A stretch of DNA of 64,000 bases. Source: Comamonas odontotermitis (GTDB lineage: Bacteria; Pseudomonadota; Gammaproteobacteria; Burkholderiales; Burkholderiaceae_C). Positions 1 to 8,195 of this stretch are shown here, piece after piece. Each line of letters begins with the position of its first letter. Within the stretch, counting starts at the first letter, position 1. The position numbers and the translations under genes are program-made. The notes beneath the pieces were generated by a model. The model made no database searches and was not told the origin of the DNA. It saw nothing but the letters and a program-made list of their open reading frames with translations. The stretch is from NCBI RefSeq assembly GCF_014207855.1, contig NZ_JACHKZ010000014.1:36561-100560 (forward strand). The letters are read 5' to 3'.

Positions 1-564
1 CAGAACTGGGACCCCAACTCGCCGCTGTATGGCAAGAACCCGGCCAGAAACCCAGCGCCCACAGCCCCTGCCGCGCAGGGCGTGGTTGTGCCGGAGCCTC
101 CCAAGACGGTGACGGAAAACACCAAGCCGCCTGCCGACACCAAGCCGCCCAAGCCCGAAGTGGTGCTGCCCGACAGCAAGACGACCACTGCCGATGGCAA
201 ACCTGCCGACAAGCCTGTGGACAAGCCCGCAGACAAGACCCAGGTGGCCAAGCTCGATCCCAAGGCCGGACAGACCGTCGATCCGCTGGGTGATCTGGCC
301 AAGTCGCGCGGGGCGGATGGCTCGGATGGCTTCCAGTACTTTGTGCAGGCAGGGGCTTTCCGCACCCAGTCCGATGGCGACGCCCAGCGCGCCAAGCTGG
401 CCATGATGGGCTGGGAAGCCCGCGTGACCGAGCGCGAAGTCAACGGTCGCACGGTCTACCGTGTGCGCGTGGGCCCCTTCAACAAGCGCGACGATGCGGA
501 TGGCCTCAAAGGTAAACTGGATGGCGCGGGTGTCGACGCACAAATTGTGCGCGTGCAGCGTTGA
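1..564 (+). CDS. SPOR-domain protein, 5'-truncated by window edge
   Basis: The reading frame is open from base 1 and ends at 564, so the N-terminus lies outside the window; an internal ATG at 82 is not the true start. The visible 187 residues begin with a Pro/Lys/Asp-rich, low-complexity linker (about residues 15-105), typical of the periplasmic spacer of FtsN/DedD-like proteins. They end in a SPOR domain (about residues 112-187, starting FQYFVQAGAF and containing YRVRVGPF). SPOR domains bind denuded septal peptidoglycan and recruit proteins to the division site. A transmembrane segment would be expected upstream. The gene precedes dsbA by 57 bases on the same strand. Which member of the SPOR family this is cannot be decided from the fragment. 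Confidence 0.85.
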   Translation, partial: QNWDPNSPLYGKNPARNPAPTAPAAQGVVVPEPPKTVTENTKPPADTKPPKPEVVLPDSKTTTADGKPADKPVDKPADKTQVAKLDPKAGQTVDPLGDLAKSRGADGSDGFQYFVQAGAFRTQSDGDAQRAKLAMMGWEARVTEREVNGRTVYRVRVGPFNKRDDADGLKGKLDGAGVDAQIVRVQR

Positions 565-621
565 ACTTTTTCAAACCACAGTGACTCCTACCTCGCAACC
601 TGCTACTGGAGATAACAAAAC

Positions 622-1266
622 ATGAAACGTCGTGCGTTTTCCGCTACCGCTGCTTCGGCAGTGGCCGCCTCTGCCATCAGCCTGCCTTTTGCCACCGGCG
701 CACAAGCCCAGGCCAAGTTCAAGGAAGGCAAGGACTACCTCAAGCTGGCCAAGCCTGTGAACCCCGATGCGCCAGCCGGCAAGGTCGATGTGATCGAGTT
801 CTTCTGGTACAGCTGCCCGCATTGCAACGCATTTGAGCCCCAGTTCGAAGCCTGGGCCAAGACGGCGCCCAAGAACCTGCAGGTGCGTCGCGTGCCCGTG
901 GCATTCAACAACACCTTCATTCCTCAGCAAAAAATTTATTACACGCTGGAAACCATGGGCCTGATCCCTGACGTGCATGTCAAGGTTTTCCGCGCCATCC
1001 ACGTGGAGCGCCAGCGCCTGAACAAGGACGACGAAATCTTCGCCTGGATGGAGAAGAACGGCGTCGACATCAAGAAGTTCAAGGACATCTACAACTCGTT
1101 CTCGGTCACCAACCAGGTGCGCAAGGCAACGCAGTTGCAGGAATCCTACGGCGTGGAAGGCGTGCCAGCCATGGGCGTGGCCGGCAAGTACTACACCGAC
1201 GGAACGCGCGCAGGCTCGATGACCAATGTGCTGCAGGTAGTGGAGTTCCTGGCAGCCCAGGGCTGA
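622..1266 (+). CDS. dsbA: Thiol:disulfide interchange protein DsbA
   Basis: This 214-residue periplasmic oxidoreductase introduces disulfide bonds into secreted proteins. The first 30 residues form a signal peptide (basic start, Ala-rich core, cleavage near AQA-QA). The thioredoxin-fold active site is C65-P66-H67-C68 in FFWYSCPHC, the classical DsbA motif. The cis-proline loop is GVP-AMG, with the proline at residue 182. The start is supported by a GGAG about ten bases upstream. It may be co-transcribed with the SPOR gene. A strong hairpin terminator at 1301-1328 separates it from lptA. Confidence 0.95.
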   Translation: MKRRAFSATAASAVAASAISLPFATGAQAQAKFKEGKDYLKLAKPVNPDAPAGKVDVIEFFWYSCPHCNAFEPQFEAWAKTAPKNLQVRRVPVAFNNTFIPQQKIYYTLETMGLIPDVHVKVFRAIHVERQRLNKDDEIFAWMEKNGVDIKKFKDIYNSFSVTNQVRKATQLQESYGVEGVPAMGVAGKYYTDGTRAGSMTNVLQVVEFLAAQG

Positions 1267-1571
1267 TCCGATACCCCGTCCCTGCTGCTCTGACTCTCAG
1301 GCCCGCTGCGCTGCATGCGGGCTTTTTCTTGGCCACATCAGGCCAGGCCTGCAAGACTTGCGCTACCGCCCACAAGCACGAAGGCTGGCCCCAGCTGCGG
1401 CGGAAAATCATGGCTTGCCAGGCACTTTTTTGATGAAATTTCGACGGTTGCCGGCACCGCGGAGCGGGGGCGGTGCTCCGTCAGCCGAGGAATGTGGGCA
1501 GGCCATTTCCATGGTGCTGGCGGTTGGGCCGCCAGCATGGCTACAATGGGGAAGAGCAAGATTCATGCCTT
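1267..1571. other. Gene-free gap between dsbA and lptA
   Basis: About 305 bases without a convincing gene; the short open frames here are compositional. It contains the dsbA terminator and a perfect 9-bp hairpin, TGCTGGCGG / CCGCCAGCA with a 5-base loop, at 1515-1537. A TACAAT (a possible -10 box) follows at 1542-1547, about 25 bases before the lptA start, but I cannot place a convincing -35 box. The hairpin has no U-run, so it is not an obvious terminator; it could be a leader structure or operator. Confidence 0.5.
1301..1328 (+). terminator. Rho-independent terminator after dsbA
   Basis: An inverted repeat GCCCGC / GCGGGC with a short loop is followed directly by CTTTTTC. It lies 35 bases after the dsbA stop. 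Confidence 0.8.
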
Positions 1572-2240
1572 ATGAGACCTAGTATTTTTTCCACCCTGTT
1601 GATGGCGGCTGTTCTGGCGCTGCCATTGCTGTCGCACGCCGAGCGCGCCGACCGCACCAAGCCCATGAACATCGAGGCGGACAATGGTACGCACGATGAG
1701 CTCAAGCAGACCAGCGTCTTCACCGGAAATGTGGTGGTGACCAAGGGCACCATCATCATCCGTGGCGCCCAGCTGACCGTCAGTCAGGACCGCGATGGTT
1801 ACCAGCATGGTGTGGTGACGGCGGCGCCCGGCAAGCTGGCGTTCTTCCGCCAGAAGCGCGACACCGCGCCCGGCGCGCCTTCCGAGTTTGTTGAAGGCGA
1901 AGGCGAAGTCATCACCTACAACGGCCGCGACGATACCGTGCACTTTGAGCGCCGGGGCGAGCTTCGCCGCTACCGTGAAACCACTTTGACCGACCAGGTC
2001 AGCGGCTCGGTCATCGTCTACAACAACCTGACCGACACCTTTACCGTGAATGGCCAGAAGGGCGAGCAGACGGCAGAAACCAAGCCCGGCGCTCCCAAGA
2101 ATGGCCGCGTGCGCGTGATCCTGACGCCCAAGGCCGATGAAAAGGCTGATGCGAAGACCGAAGCGAGCAAGCCCAAGCCTGCTCCCGACGACAAGGAAAA
2201 GCTGCGCCCGAGCACCCAACTCAATGACGGAGCCAAGTGA
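1572..2240 (+). CDS. lptA: Lipopolysaccharide transport periplasmic protein LptA
   Basis: LptA forms the periplasmic bridge that carries LPS from LptC (inner membrane) to LptD (outer membrane). The protein is 222 residues from the ATG at 1572, which starts a good signal peptide (MRPSIFSTLLMAAVLALPLL, cleavage near SHA-E). An in-frame upstream ATG at 1473 would precede the signal with an implausible basic tail, so I reject it. The OstA/LptA domain covers about residues 28-165 (KPMNIEADNGTHDE, VFTGNVVVTKGTIIIRGAQL). The C-terminus is a charged Lys/Asp/Pro tail. Its stop overlaps the lptB GTG start. The usual upstream partners lptC and kdsC are not present; dsbA is there instead. Confidence 0.92.
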   Translation: MRPSIFSTLLMAAVLALPLLSHAERADRTKPMNIEADNGTHDELKQTSVFTGNVVVTKGTIIIRGAQLTVSQDRDGYQHGVVTAAPGKLAFFRQKRDTAPGAPSEFVEGEGEVITYNGRDDTVHFERRGELRRYRETTLTDQVSGSVIVYNNLTDTFTVNGQKGEQTAETKPGAPKNGRVRVILTPKADEKADAKTEASKPKPAPDDKEKLRPSTQLNDGAK

Positions 2241-3040
2241 TCGTGACTGAAACTTCGTCGGGAATCTCGGTCAACGCCAAGGCGGCGGCCAGCGACCATC
2301 GCAGCCAGCTCGAAGTGCTGCACCTCGAAAAATCCTACGGCAGCCGCAAGGTCGTCAAGGATGTGTCGCTGTCGGTGCGCAAGGGCGAGGTCGTCGGTCT
2401 GCTCGGCCCCAATGGCGCGGGCAAAACAACCTCTTTCTACATGATCGTCGGTCTGGTGCGCAGCGATGGCGGCGATATCCGCATTGACGGTCACTCGGTG
2501 GCCAACATGCCGATCCACCAGCGCTCGCAGCTGGGCCTGTCGTATCTGCCGCAGGAAGCGTCGATCTTCCGCAAGCTGAGCGTGCAGGACAACGTGCGCG
2601 CCGTGTTGGAGCTGCAAAAGGGCCCCAATGGCAAGCCCTTGCCGCGCGACGAGGTGGAGCGCCAGCTGACCGCGCTTTTGCAGGAGCTGCGCGTGGAGCA
2701 CCTGCGCGAATCGCCCGCCATTGCGCTGTCCGGCGGCGAGCGCCGCCGTGTCGAAATTGCACGGGCGCTTGCCACGCAGCCCCGTTTCATTCTGCTGGAC
2801 GAGCCGTTTGCGGGCATTGACCCGATTGCAGTGATCGAGATCCAGCGTATCGTTGCGTTTTTGAGAGACCGTGGCATTGGCGTGCTGATTACCGACCACA
2901 ACGTGCGCGAAACCCTGGGCATTTGCGACCACGCCTGCATCATCAGTGATGGCAAGGTGCTGGCAGCAGGGACGCCGCAAGAGATTGTGGAAAACGCCGA
3001 TGTGAGGAGGGTGTACCTGGGTGAGCATTTCCGCATGTGA
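2237..3040 (+). CDS. lptB: LPS export ABC transporter ATP-binding protein LptB
   Basis: This cytoplasmic ATPase powers LptFG to extract LPS from the inner membrane. The 267 residues carry Walker A GPNGAGKT (57-64), the Q-loop in LPQEASIF, the ABC signature LSGGERRRVEIARAL, Walker B FILLDEPFAG and the switch histidine in LITDHN. The start is a GTG that overlaps the lptA TGA by four bases, so the pair is translationally coupled. An N-terminal extension of about 25 residues precedes the domain. rpoN follows after about 100 bases, the common proteobacterial order. Confidence 0.95.
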   Translation: MIVTETSSGISVNAKAAASDHRSQLEVLHLEKSYGSRKVVKDVSLSVRKGEVVGLLGPNGAGKTTSFYMIVGLVRSDGGDIRIDGHSVANMPIHQRSQLGLSYLPQEASIFRKLSVQDNVRAVLELQKGPNGKPLPRDEVERQLTALLQELRVEHLRESPAIALSGGERRRVEIARALATQPRFILLDEPFAGIDPIAVIEIQRIVAFLRDRGIGVLITDHNVRETLGICDHACIISDGKVLAAGTPQEIVENADVRRVYLGEHFRM

Positions 3041-3142
3041 TGCACGGAGAGCCAGCAGGCTGCGCGTTGTTGGCGCGGCGGTTGGCTGGCCACGCAACCA
3101 TTTCGTAGCAAGCGCATACATTGCCGTGCCAAGGGGCTGGCT

Positions 3143-4777
3143 ATGATGCCCTCGCTGTCACTGCGCGTCTCGCAGAACCTCACGCTCACGCCGCAGCTAC
3201 AGCAGTCCATCCGACTGCTGCAACTGTCCACCCAGGAGCTGTCGCAGGAAGTGGAGCAGATGCTCGACGAAAACCCGTTCCTGGAGCGGGATGCGGACGA
3301 GGCTGCTGCGGAGCCGGACGCTGCAGCGGCACCTGCCGATGTGCCGGGCGCCAGCGCGGACGCAGGCGATGATCGCGCAGAAAATGCTCCTGAAAAAGTA
3401 GCTTCTTCTGCAGATTCAGCAAGCACTGAATCTGATTTTGAACCAGATTACGCTGGCGGCGAAACCCTGGACTTTGCCGCAGGCAAGGAAACCGGTGCCG
3501 ACGCCGAAGCGGCTGCGGGCGACTCTGCATCCGACTGGGAAGAATGGGGCGGCGATGTGCCAGCCCGTGCCAGCGCGGCAGATGACGAAGAAGAAACTCC
3601 CGCATCGGACCGCAGCTCGGTCCACATCAGCCTGCAGGATGTGCTGCACCGCCAGGCGCTGTCGCTGCGGCTGTGCCCGGAAGACCGCGCTGCGCTGTAC
3701 TTCCTGATCGAATCGCTGAACGACGACGGCTACCTCGAAGAGACCCTGGCCGAGCTGGCCCAGAGCTTTGGGGACGCCAGTGATCCAGACGCTTATGACG
3801 CGCTGCTGCACCACCTGACCGTGGCGCTGCGCCTGCTGCAAAGCCTGGAGCCGGTGGGCGTGGGCGCCCGCACACTGGCAGAATGCCTGGCCCTGCAGAT
3901 CAAGGCCCGCCAGCGTCTGCTGGACGACGAAGGCTCCGCCGACCCCGAGGCCGATGCGCTGGCCCTGGAGACTGCGCTGCTCGTGTGCCAGGAATCGCTC
4001 GACCTGCTGGCGCGCCGCGATGTGCGCAAGCTCACGCAGCTGACGGGCTGCAGCGAGGCCGCCGTGCGCAGCGCGCTGGCGGTGATTGCAAAGCTGGAGC
4101 CACGGCCGGGCCGCCCCTATGCGGACGTTGACCGCAACGCCATCATTCCCGACATCATCGTGCGCCCCAGCAACGAGCGCGGCCTGCCCGTGCCGGGCTT
4201 CAGCGTGCAGCTCAATGCCGAGGTGATGCCGCGCCTGCGTGTGCAGGAGGTGTATGCCAACGCCCTGCGCAGCCACAAGGGCAGCGAAGGCCATGGGGCG
4301 CTGCAGCAACGCCTGCAGGAGGCCCGCTGGTTCATCAAGAACATCCAGCAGCGTTTCGACACCATCCTGCGGGTGTCGCAGGCGATTGTGGAGCGCCAGC
4401 GCAACTTCTTCGTGCATGGCGAGCTGGCCATGCGCCCCATGGTGCTGCGCGAGATTGCCGACGAGCTGGGCCTGCACGAATCCACCATCAGCCGGGTGAC
4501 CACGGCCAAGTACATGGCCACGCCACAGGGTACGGTTGAGCTCAAGTACTTTTTTGGCTCGGGCCTGGGCACCGAAACCGGGGGCAGCGCCTCCAGCACG
4601 GCGGTGAAGGCGCTGATCAAGCAGTTGCTGGACGATGAAAACCCGAAAAAGCCGCTGTCCGATGCCAAGATTGCCGATCTGCTGCAGGAGCAGGGCATCG
4701 AGTGCGCGCGCCGCACTGTCGCCAAATACCGCGAGGCCTTGCGCATTCCGGCGGCCAGCCTGCGCAAGACCTTATAA
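3143..4777 (+). CDS. rpoN: RNA polymerase sigma-54 factor RpoN
   Basis: Sigma-54 directs RNA polymerase to -24/-12 promoters that need AAA+ activators. The protein has 544 residues. Region I is the Gln/Leu-rich N-terminus (LRVSQNLTLTPQLQQSIRLL). Region II, about residues 50-155, is very acidic and long. The core-binding and DNA-binding domains follow, with an HTH around LREIADELGLHESTISRVT. The RpoN box ARRTVAKYRE is at 522-531. The start may be the first or second of two adjacent ATGs. The acidic region includes an AT-richer stretch (3381-3442) that resembles the intergenic repeat of this family, described separately. The gene follows lptB in the usual order. Confidence 0.95.
   Translation: MMPSLSLRVSQNLTLTPQLQQSIRLLQLSTQELSQEVEQMLDENPFLERDADEAAAEPDAAAAPADVPGASADAGDDRAENAPEKVASSADSASTESDFEPDYAGGETLDFAAGKETGADAEAAAGDSASDWEEWGGDVPARASAADDEEETPASDRSSVHISLQDVLHRQALSLRLCPEDRAALYFLIESLNDDGYLEETLAELAQSFGDASDPDAYDALLHHLTVALRLLQSLEPVGVGARTLAECLALQIKARQRLLDDEGSADPEADALALETALLVCQESLDLLARRDVRKLTQLTGCSEAAVRSALAVIAKLEPRPGRPYADVDRNAIIPDIIVRPSNERGLPVPGFSVQLNAEVMPRLRVQEVYANALRSHKGSEGHGALQQRLQEARWFIKNIQQRFDTILRVSQAIVERQRNFFVHGELAMRPMVLREIADELGLHESTISRVTTAKYMATPQGTVELKYFFGSGLGTETGGSASSTAVKALIKQLLDDENPKKPLSDAKIADLLQEQGIECARRTVAKYREALRIPAASLRKTL
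3381..3442. repeat. Repeat-like AT-rich stretch inside rpoN region II
   Basis: Within otherwise GC-rich rpoN, this stretch reads TGCTCCTGAAAAAGTAGCT, then about 20 bases, then AAGCACT and CTGATTTTGA. It resembles the flanks and arms of the short palindromic intergenic repeat seen elsewhere in the window, as I recall that family. It is in frame and encodes a Ser/Glu-rich stretch (ENAPEKVASSADSASTESD) inside the variable acidic region. That it derives from an inserted repeat is inference. Confidence 0.35.
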
Positions 4778-4806
4778 ATTGCTATTGTTTATATAGCGAA
4801 TTGCGT
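4778..4806. repeat. Degenerate short palindromic intergenic repeat
   Basis: AATTGCTATT ... ATAGCGAATT after the rpoN stop is a degenerate AT-rich palindrome between convergent genes. It is placed in the same group as the repeats at 13196, 16808, 19914, 20889 and 42862, but the match is weak. Confidence 0.3.
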
Positions 4807-4837
4807 TTGATGGATGGCCGCTACTGGCCAGTCTGTC

Positions 4838-5317
4838 TTATTTTTTACCAGATGCTGCCCTGCGCTTGGCAAACAGCGCGTCGTAGCTGGATTCGCGGAA
4901 CCCCGCCAGCCGCTGGCCGTCTGCCAGCAGCACCGGAACGCCCCTGCCACCAATCTCCGCAAAAGCGGCCTTGCCGTCGGGCGTGTCGATATCGATTTCG
5001 CGGTAAGCGATCTGGTTCTTGGCCAGATAGGCGCGTGCGAGCCTGCAGTAGCCGCACCATTGCGCCATGTACAGCACGGCCTGGCCATGCTGCACCGCCA
5101 CCTTTTTCGGGGCCGCTTTGCCTGCGGGCTCTGGTGGCATGCCCGGCACGATGCTGATCGGCAACTGCTCCTGCTGCAGGGCCTGGGCGTTGCCTTCGGC
5201 AGGTGGCCGGTCGCTGTAGACGACCTTGCCGTCGGCTCCCACTGATTTGTACAGTGTCTGCGCACCTGCGAACGGGTAGATTGCAATCAACAACAACGTA
5301 AGACAAAAGGAACGCAT
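4838..5317 (-). CDS. DUF4124 and glutaredoxin-like domain protein
   Basis: A 159-residue exported protein. Residues 1-19 are a signal peptide (cleavage near AGA-QTLYK). Residues 20-60 match the DUF4124 pattern (LYKSVGADGKVVYSDRPP). After a Pro/Lys linker, residues 75-150 form a glutaredoxin-like domain with redox motif C88-G-Y-C91 and the GGRGVPVLL cis-Pro loop. The two-domain layout suggests a periplasmic thiol-redox protein. Substrate is unknown. It is a single gene, convergent with rpoN. The chosen ATG begins the signal peptide. Confidence 0.8.
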   Translation of the reverse strand: MRSFCLTLLLIAIYPFAGAQTLYKSVGADGKVVYSDRPPAEGNAQALQQEQLPISIVPGMPPEPAGKAAPKKVAVQHGQAVLYMAQWCGYCRLARAYLAKNQIAYREIDIDTPDGKAAFAEIGGRGVPVLLADGQRLAGFRESSYDALFAKRRAASGKK

Positions 5318-5362
5318 GGAGTCTCCAGGGAGGCACTGGGGGCCAAGCCAATCATATAAAAG

Positions 5363-5399
5363 AAAAAGCCGCTGGGCGTTTCCGCATCAGTGGCTTTTT
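5363..5399 (-). terminator. Terminator downstream of lpxO-like gene
   Basis: Stem AAAAAGCCGCTG / CAGTGGCTTTTT (one mismatch) with a 13-base loop. A-rich on the left and T-rich on the right, it can work on either strand. It lies just after the stop of the minus-strand hydroxylase gene. Confidence 0.7.
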
Positions 5400-5421
5400 G
5401 CAGTGATCAAGATTGGGCCAA

Positions 5422-6345
5422 TCAGGCGGGCCACAGCCACCATACAAACAGCGCTGCCACGGCCAGCATCAGGCCGAACTTGGTGAGCTTGTAGGCGGTC
5501 TTGTTCCAGGCCTTGTAGCGGCGGCGCCACTGGCCCATGTAGAACGAGATTTTGAAGATGCGGCTGATGAAACCGCGTGGATCGCCCTCATTGTTGGGCG
5601 AGCTCGCGGCAGCGACCACATTCTTGCCCAGCCAGTGGTTCAGCCACTGGGCAAAGCCGTTGGTCATGGGGCGCTCCACATCGCAGAAGAGCACGATGCG
5701 GTTGCCTTCGCTGCGGTTTTCGGCCCAGTGCATATAGGTTTCGTCAAAGATCACGCCTTCGCCTTCGCGCCAGCTGTAGGGCTGGCCATCGACTTCGATC
5801 ATGCAGCGGTCGTCGTTGGGGGCCAGCACGGCCAGGTGGTAGCGCAGCGAGCCCGCATACGGATCGCGGTGCAGGTTGAGCTTGGCGCCGGGCGGCAGCT
5901 CGGCAAACATGGCGGCCTTCACATTGGGAATGGCCTTGACCAGCGCCGTGGTCTTGGGGCACAGCTCCATGGCCGAGGGGTGGGCGTCGCCATACCACTT
6001 GAGGTAGAAGCGCTTCCAGCCGGTCTTGAAGAAGGAGTTGAAGCCCGCGTCGTCGTTGTTGGCCGCTGCCTTGATCTGCATGTTTTTCTGCAGGTTAACG
6101 GCTTCTTCGCGGATTTCGCGCCAGTTGGCCTGCAGCGGCGCCAGCTCGGGGAAGGTGCTGGTGGGCAGGTAGGGCGTGCGTGGCACCTTGCTAAACATCA
6201 ACATGAAGACGTTGAATGGCGCCGTAAAAGTGGAGTGGTCAAACAGCTGGCGCAGCACCTTGTGCCGCACCTTGCCGCGCAGGTGCATGTACAGGCCGCA
6301 GCCAAAGAAGAGCAGCACCAGGGCCAGAACAATGATTTTTGCCAT
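5422..6345 (-). CDS. lpxO: Aspartyl/asparaginyl beta-hydroxylase family, LpxO-like lipid A hydroxylase
   Basis: LpxO enzymes are Fe(II)/2-oxoglutarate dioxygenases of the inner membrane that add a 2-hydroxyl group to a lipid A acyl chain. The 307-residue protein starts at the ATG at 6345, which begins an N-terminal membrane segment (AKIIVLALVLLFFGCGLY), followed by LRGKVRHKVLRQLFDHSTF, like LpxO. The catalytic domain includes the iron-ligand motif HRDPYAGSLRYH and a distal histidine in FDETYMHWAENRS. The C-terminus has a second hydrophobic segment (FGLMLAVAALFVWWLW). A further 18 upstream in-frame residues look non-coding. The specific lipid A role is inferred from family resemblance. Confidence 0.8.
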   Translation of the reverse strand: MAKIIVLALVLLFFGCGLYMHLRGKVRHKVLRQLFDHSTFTAPFNVFMLMFSKVPRTPYLPTSTFPELAPLQANWREIREEAVNLQKNMQIKAAANNDDAGFNSFFKTGWKRFYLKWYGDAHPSAMELCPKTTALVKAIPNVKAAMFAELPPGAKLNLHRDPYAGSLRYHLAVLAPNDDRCMIEVDGQPYSWREGEGVIFDETYMHWAENRSEGNRIVLFCDVERPMTNGFAQWLNHWLGKNVVAAASSPNNEGDPRGFISRIFKISFYMGQWRRRYKAWNKTAYKLTKFGLMLAVAALFVWWLWPA

Positions 6346-6502
6346 AGCCGCCGATTTTACCGAGGGCATTGCGGCCTGTGCTGCGCAAGCGCAAAGCACG
6401 GGCGTTTCGTAATATCAAAAACCATAGCTGGTACCGCTTTGTGGATAAGCACTACCAACCCAAAAGGCAGGGTAAAAGACAGGCCAGAGTGGCTGGTGGA
6501 CT

Positions 6503-7261
6503 TTACTTGCCCTGCTTGGCAACCGCCGCTTTGAGGCGATGCAGCATTTCCTTGTTCAGCAGGCGCTGCTGGCCGCTCCAGTGCGTCATGGCCTTGTCGG
6601 CGTCGGCCTTGAGGCGGTTGGCCGTGGCCCAGTCGCCCTGCTCTGCGGCCCAGATCGCGTATTCGGCGATCACATCGAAGCCGCCCGATTGCTCGCGCAC
6701 GAAATCGAAGCTCTTGCGCGCCATCTCCTGGTCGCCCAGCATCGCGTAGGACTTGGCAATCAGCAGGCCCACGGGCTCTGCGCGGTAGTGCACATCGGTC
6801 TGCGCAATGGTCTTGAGGTATTGCAGCGCCGTGCGGGGCTCCCCCGCATGGTAGGCGGCTTGCGCCGCGCCCCAGCGGATGTCCTGGTCGGCCGCGAACG
6901 GGCCTTTCATCGCCGCTTCAAAGTGGCGCAGCGATTGCTGCGCATTGCCAACAGCCAGCTGTGCCTGGGCCAGGCGTATTTCATGCTGCGCCGTGGGGCT
7001 GTAGTCGTAGGCGGCCTGGGCTTCGCGCACTTCGCGCGTCGGATCCAGCGCCTTGACAGCGCTGCTGGCCAGCTGGCGGGCATGGCGCTGCAGGCGCGAG
7101 CTGGGCAGGAAGATGGCGAAGAAATACACCACGCTGCCCAGAAACGGAAACGCCAGCAGGATGAACAGCCAGTAGTTGTTTTGCCCGGTGCGCACGGCAT
7201 GAATGGCAAAGAAAATGGCAATGATGATGTGTGCGCCCGCGCCCAGATACGGCATATGCAA
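6503..7261 (-). CDS. TPR-like membrane-anchored protein, function unknown
   Basis: A 252-residue protein with two N-terminal hydrophobic segments (about residues 8-24 and 29-52), followed by a soluble alpha-helical region. That region has repeat-like Ala-rich helices (LAQAQLAVGNAQQSLRHFEAAM, QAAYHAGEPRTALQYL, YAIWAAEQGDWATANRLKAD) consistent with three to four tetratricopeptide-like units. Such proteins usually act as membrane scaffolds. Start may be the ATG at 7261 or the one two codons later. No operon partner is close. I do not recognise a named family. Confidence 0.75.
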   Translation of the reverse strand: MHMPYLGAGAHIIIAIFFAIHAVRTGQNNYWLFILLAFPFLGSVVYFFAIFLPSSRLQRHARQLASSAVKALDPTREVREAQAAYDYSPTAQHEIRLAQAQLAVGNAQQSLRHFEAAMKGPFAADQDIRWGAAQAAYHAGEPRTALQYLKTIAQTDVHYRAEPVGLLIAKSYAMLGDQEMARKSFDFVREQSGGFDVIAEYAIWAAEQGDWATANRLKADADKAMTHWSGQQRLLNKEMLHRLKAAVAKQGK

Positions 7262-7340
7262 TCCTTGTTGTGGATAGTGTGGCTGTATTGTAGAAGGGCG
7301 CTCTCAGCTGCCACCCGGCTGTCGTGCAAGGACAACAGCG

Positions 7341-7679
7341 CTACAGGAGGCGCGTGCCCAGGGGCACATCGCCATCGGGCACGCACAGCGCAACATGGCC
7401 GTCGGCGTTGTGAAAGCCGGTGATGAGGCATTCGCTCATGAGCGGCCCGATCTGCTTTTTGGGAAAGTTGACCACGCCCACCACCAGCCTGCCCACCAGA
7501 TCGTGCGGCTGGTAGAGCTGGGTGATCTGCGCGCTGGATTTGCGGATGCCGATCTCGGGGCCGAAATCGACCTGCAGCTTGTAGGCGGGCTTGCGTGCCT
7601 CGGCAAACACCTCGGCGGCGAGCACACGGCCCACGCGCAGCTCCACTTTCAGAAAATCGTCAAAACTGATGTCATTCAT
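7341..7679 (-). CDS. csaA: CsaA-like tRNA-binding-domain protein
   Basis: A 112-residue single-domain OB-fold protein of the EMAPII/tRNA-binding type. It runs FLKVELRVGRVLAAEVF, then RKPAYKLQVDFGPEIGIRKS and VVNFPKKQIGPLMSECLITG, matching the CsaA/YgjH family. CsaA has been described as a chaperone-like protein active in secretion and binding tRNA-like RNA; the role here is uncertain. The start at 7679 (MNDISFDDFLK) is the usual N-terminus; the longer open frame upstream lacks similarity. Confidence 0.88.
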   Translation of the reverse strand: MNDISFDDFLKVELRVGRVLAAEVFAEARKPAYKLQVDFGPEIGIRKSSAQITQLYQPHDLVGRLVVGVVNFPKKQIGPLMSECLITGFHNADGHVALCVPDGDVPLGTRLL

Positions 7680-7743
7680 GCCGCCATCTTGCCGCGGCAT
7701 GGCAGGCCAACTGTCGAGAAACGCTTGAAGGGAATCGGGGCGA

Positions 7744-8073
7744 TCAATGCCCCACAGCCTTGGAGAAGACATTCATCACCACCACGCCCGCCACGATCAA
7801 CCCCATGCCGATGAGCGCAGGCAGATCCAGCTTCTGGCCGAATAGCACCCAGGCTGCAATGGTGATGAGCACCACGCCCAGGCCCGACCAGATGGCGTAG
7901 GCAATGCCCACCGGAATGGTGCGCAGGGTGAGCGACAGGCAGTAGAACGCGACCATGTAGCCCGCCACGGTGATGACCGAAGGCCACAGCCGGCTGAAAC
8001 CATCGCTTGCCTTGAGGGCCGATGTGGCAATGACTTCTGCCACGATGGCGGTGAGCAGATACACCCAGCTCAT
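7744..8073 (-). CDS. Small multidrug resistance (SMR) family transporter
   Basis: A 109-residue protein with four transmembrane helices, the size of EmrE. Helix 1 contains the membrane-embedded glutamate ([18 protein letters not shown]) used for proton/drug antiport, and helix 2-3 contains the family segment [18 protein letters not shown]. It would export quaternary ammonium or other lipophilic cations in exchange for protons as an antiparallel dimer. The ATG at 8073 gives the standard family length. It is encoded as a single gene, not as a paired SMR. Substrate cannot be told from sequence. Confidence 0.92.
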   Translation of the reverse strand: MSWVYLLTAIVAEVIATSALKASDGFSRLWPSVITVAGYMVAFYCLSLTLRTIPVGIAYAIWSGLGVVLITIAAWVLFGQKLDLPALIGMGLIVAGVVVMNVFSKAVGH

Positions 8074-8195
8074 GGGGCGCTTGCGCCGTGCGCAGGAGTG
8101 AAGAGGGACATGGGCGTGCAGGGCAAAAAATTTGAACAAAAAAGGCCTGCACCGCCCAAAAGGCAATCGCAGACTGCTATTGATTTGAGAGTTTA

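Noticed and set aside
2018..3121. Long open frame (367 codons) on the minus strand opposite lptA/lptB.
   Set aside because: It is the complement of two well-supported genes; high GC makes long antisense frames common and the translation is His/Gln/Arg-rich without a recognisable motif.
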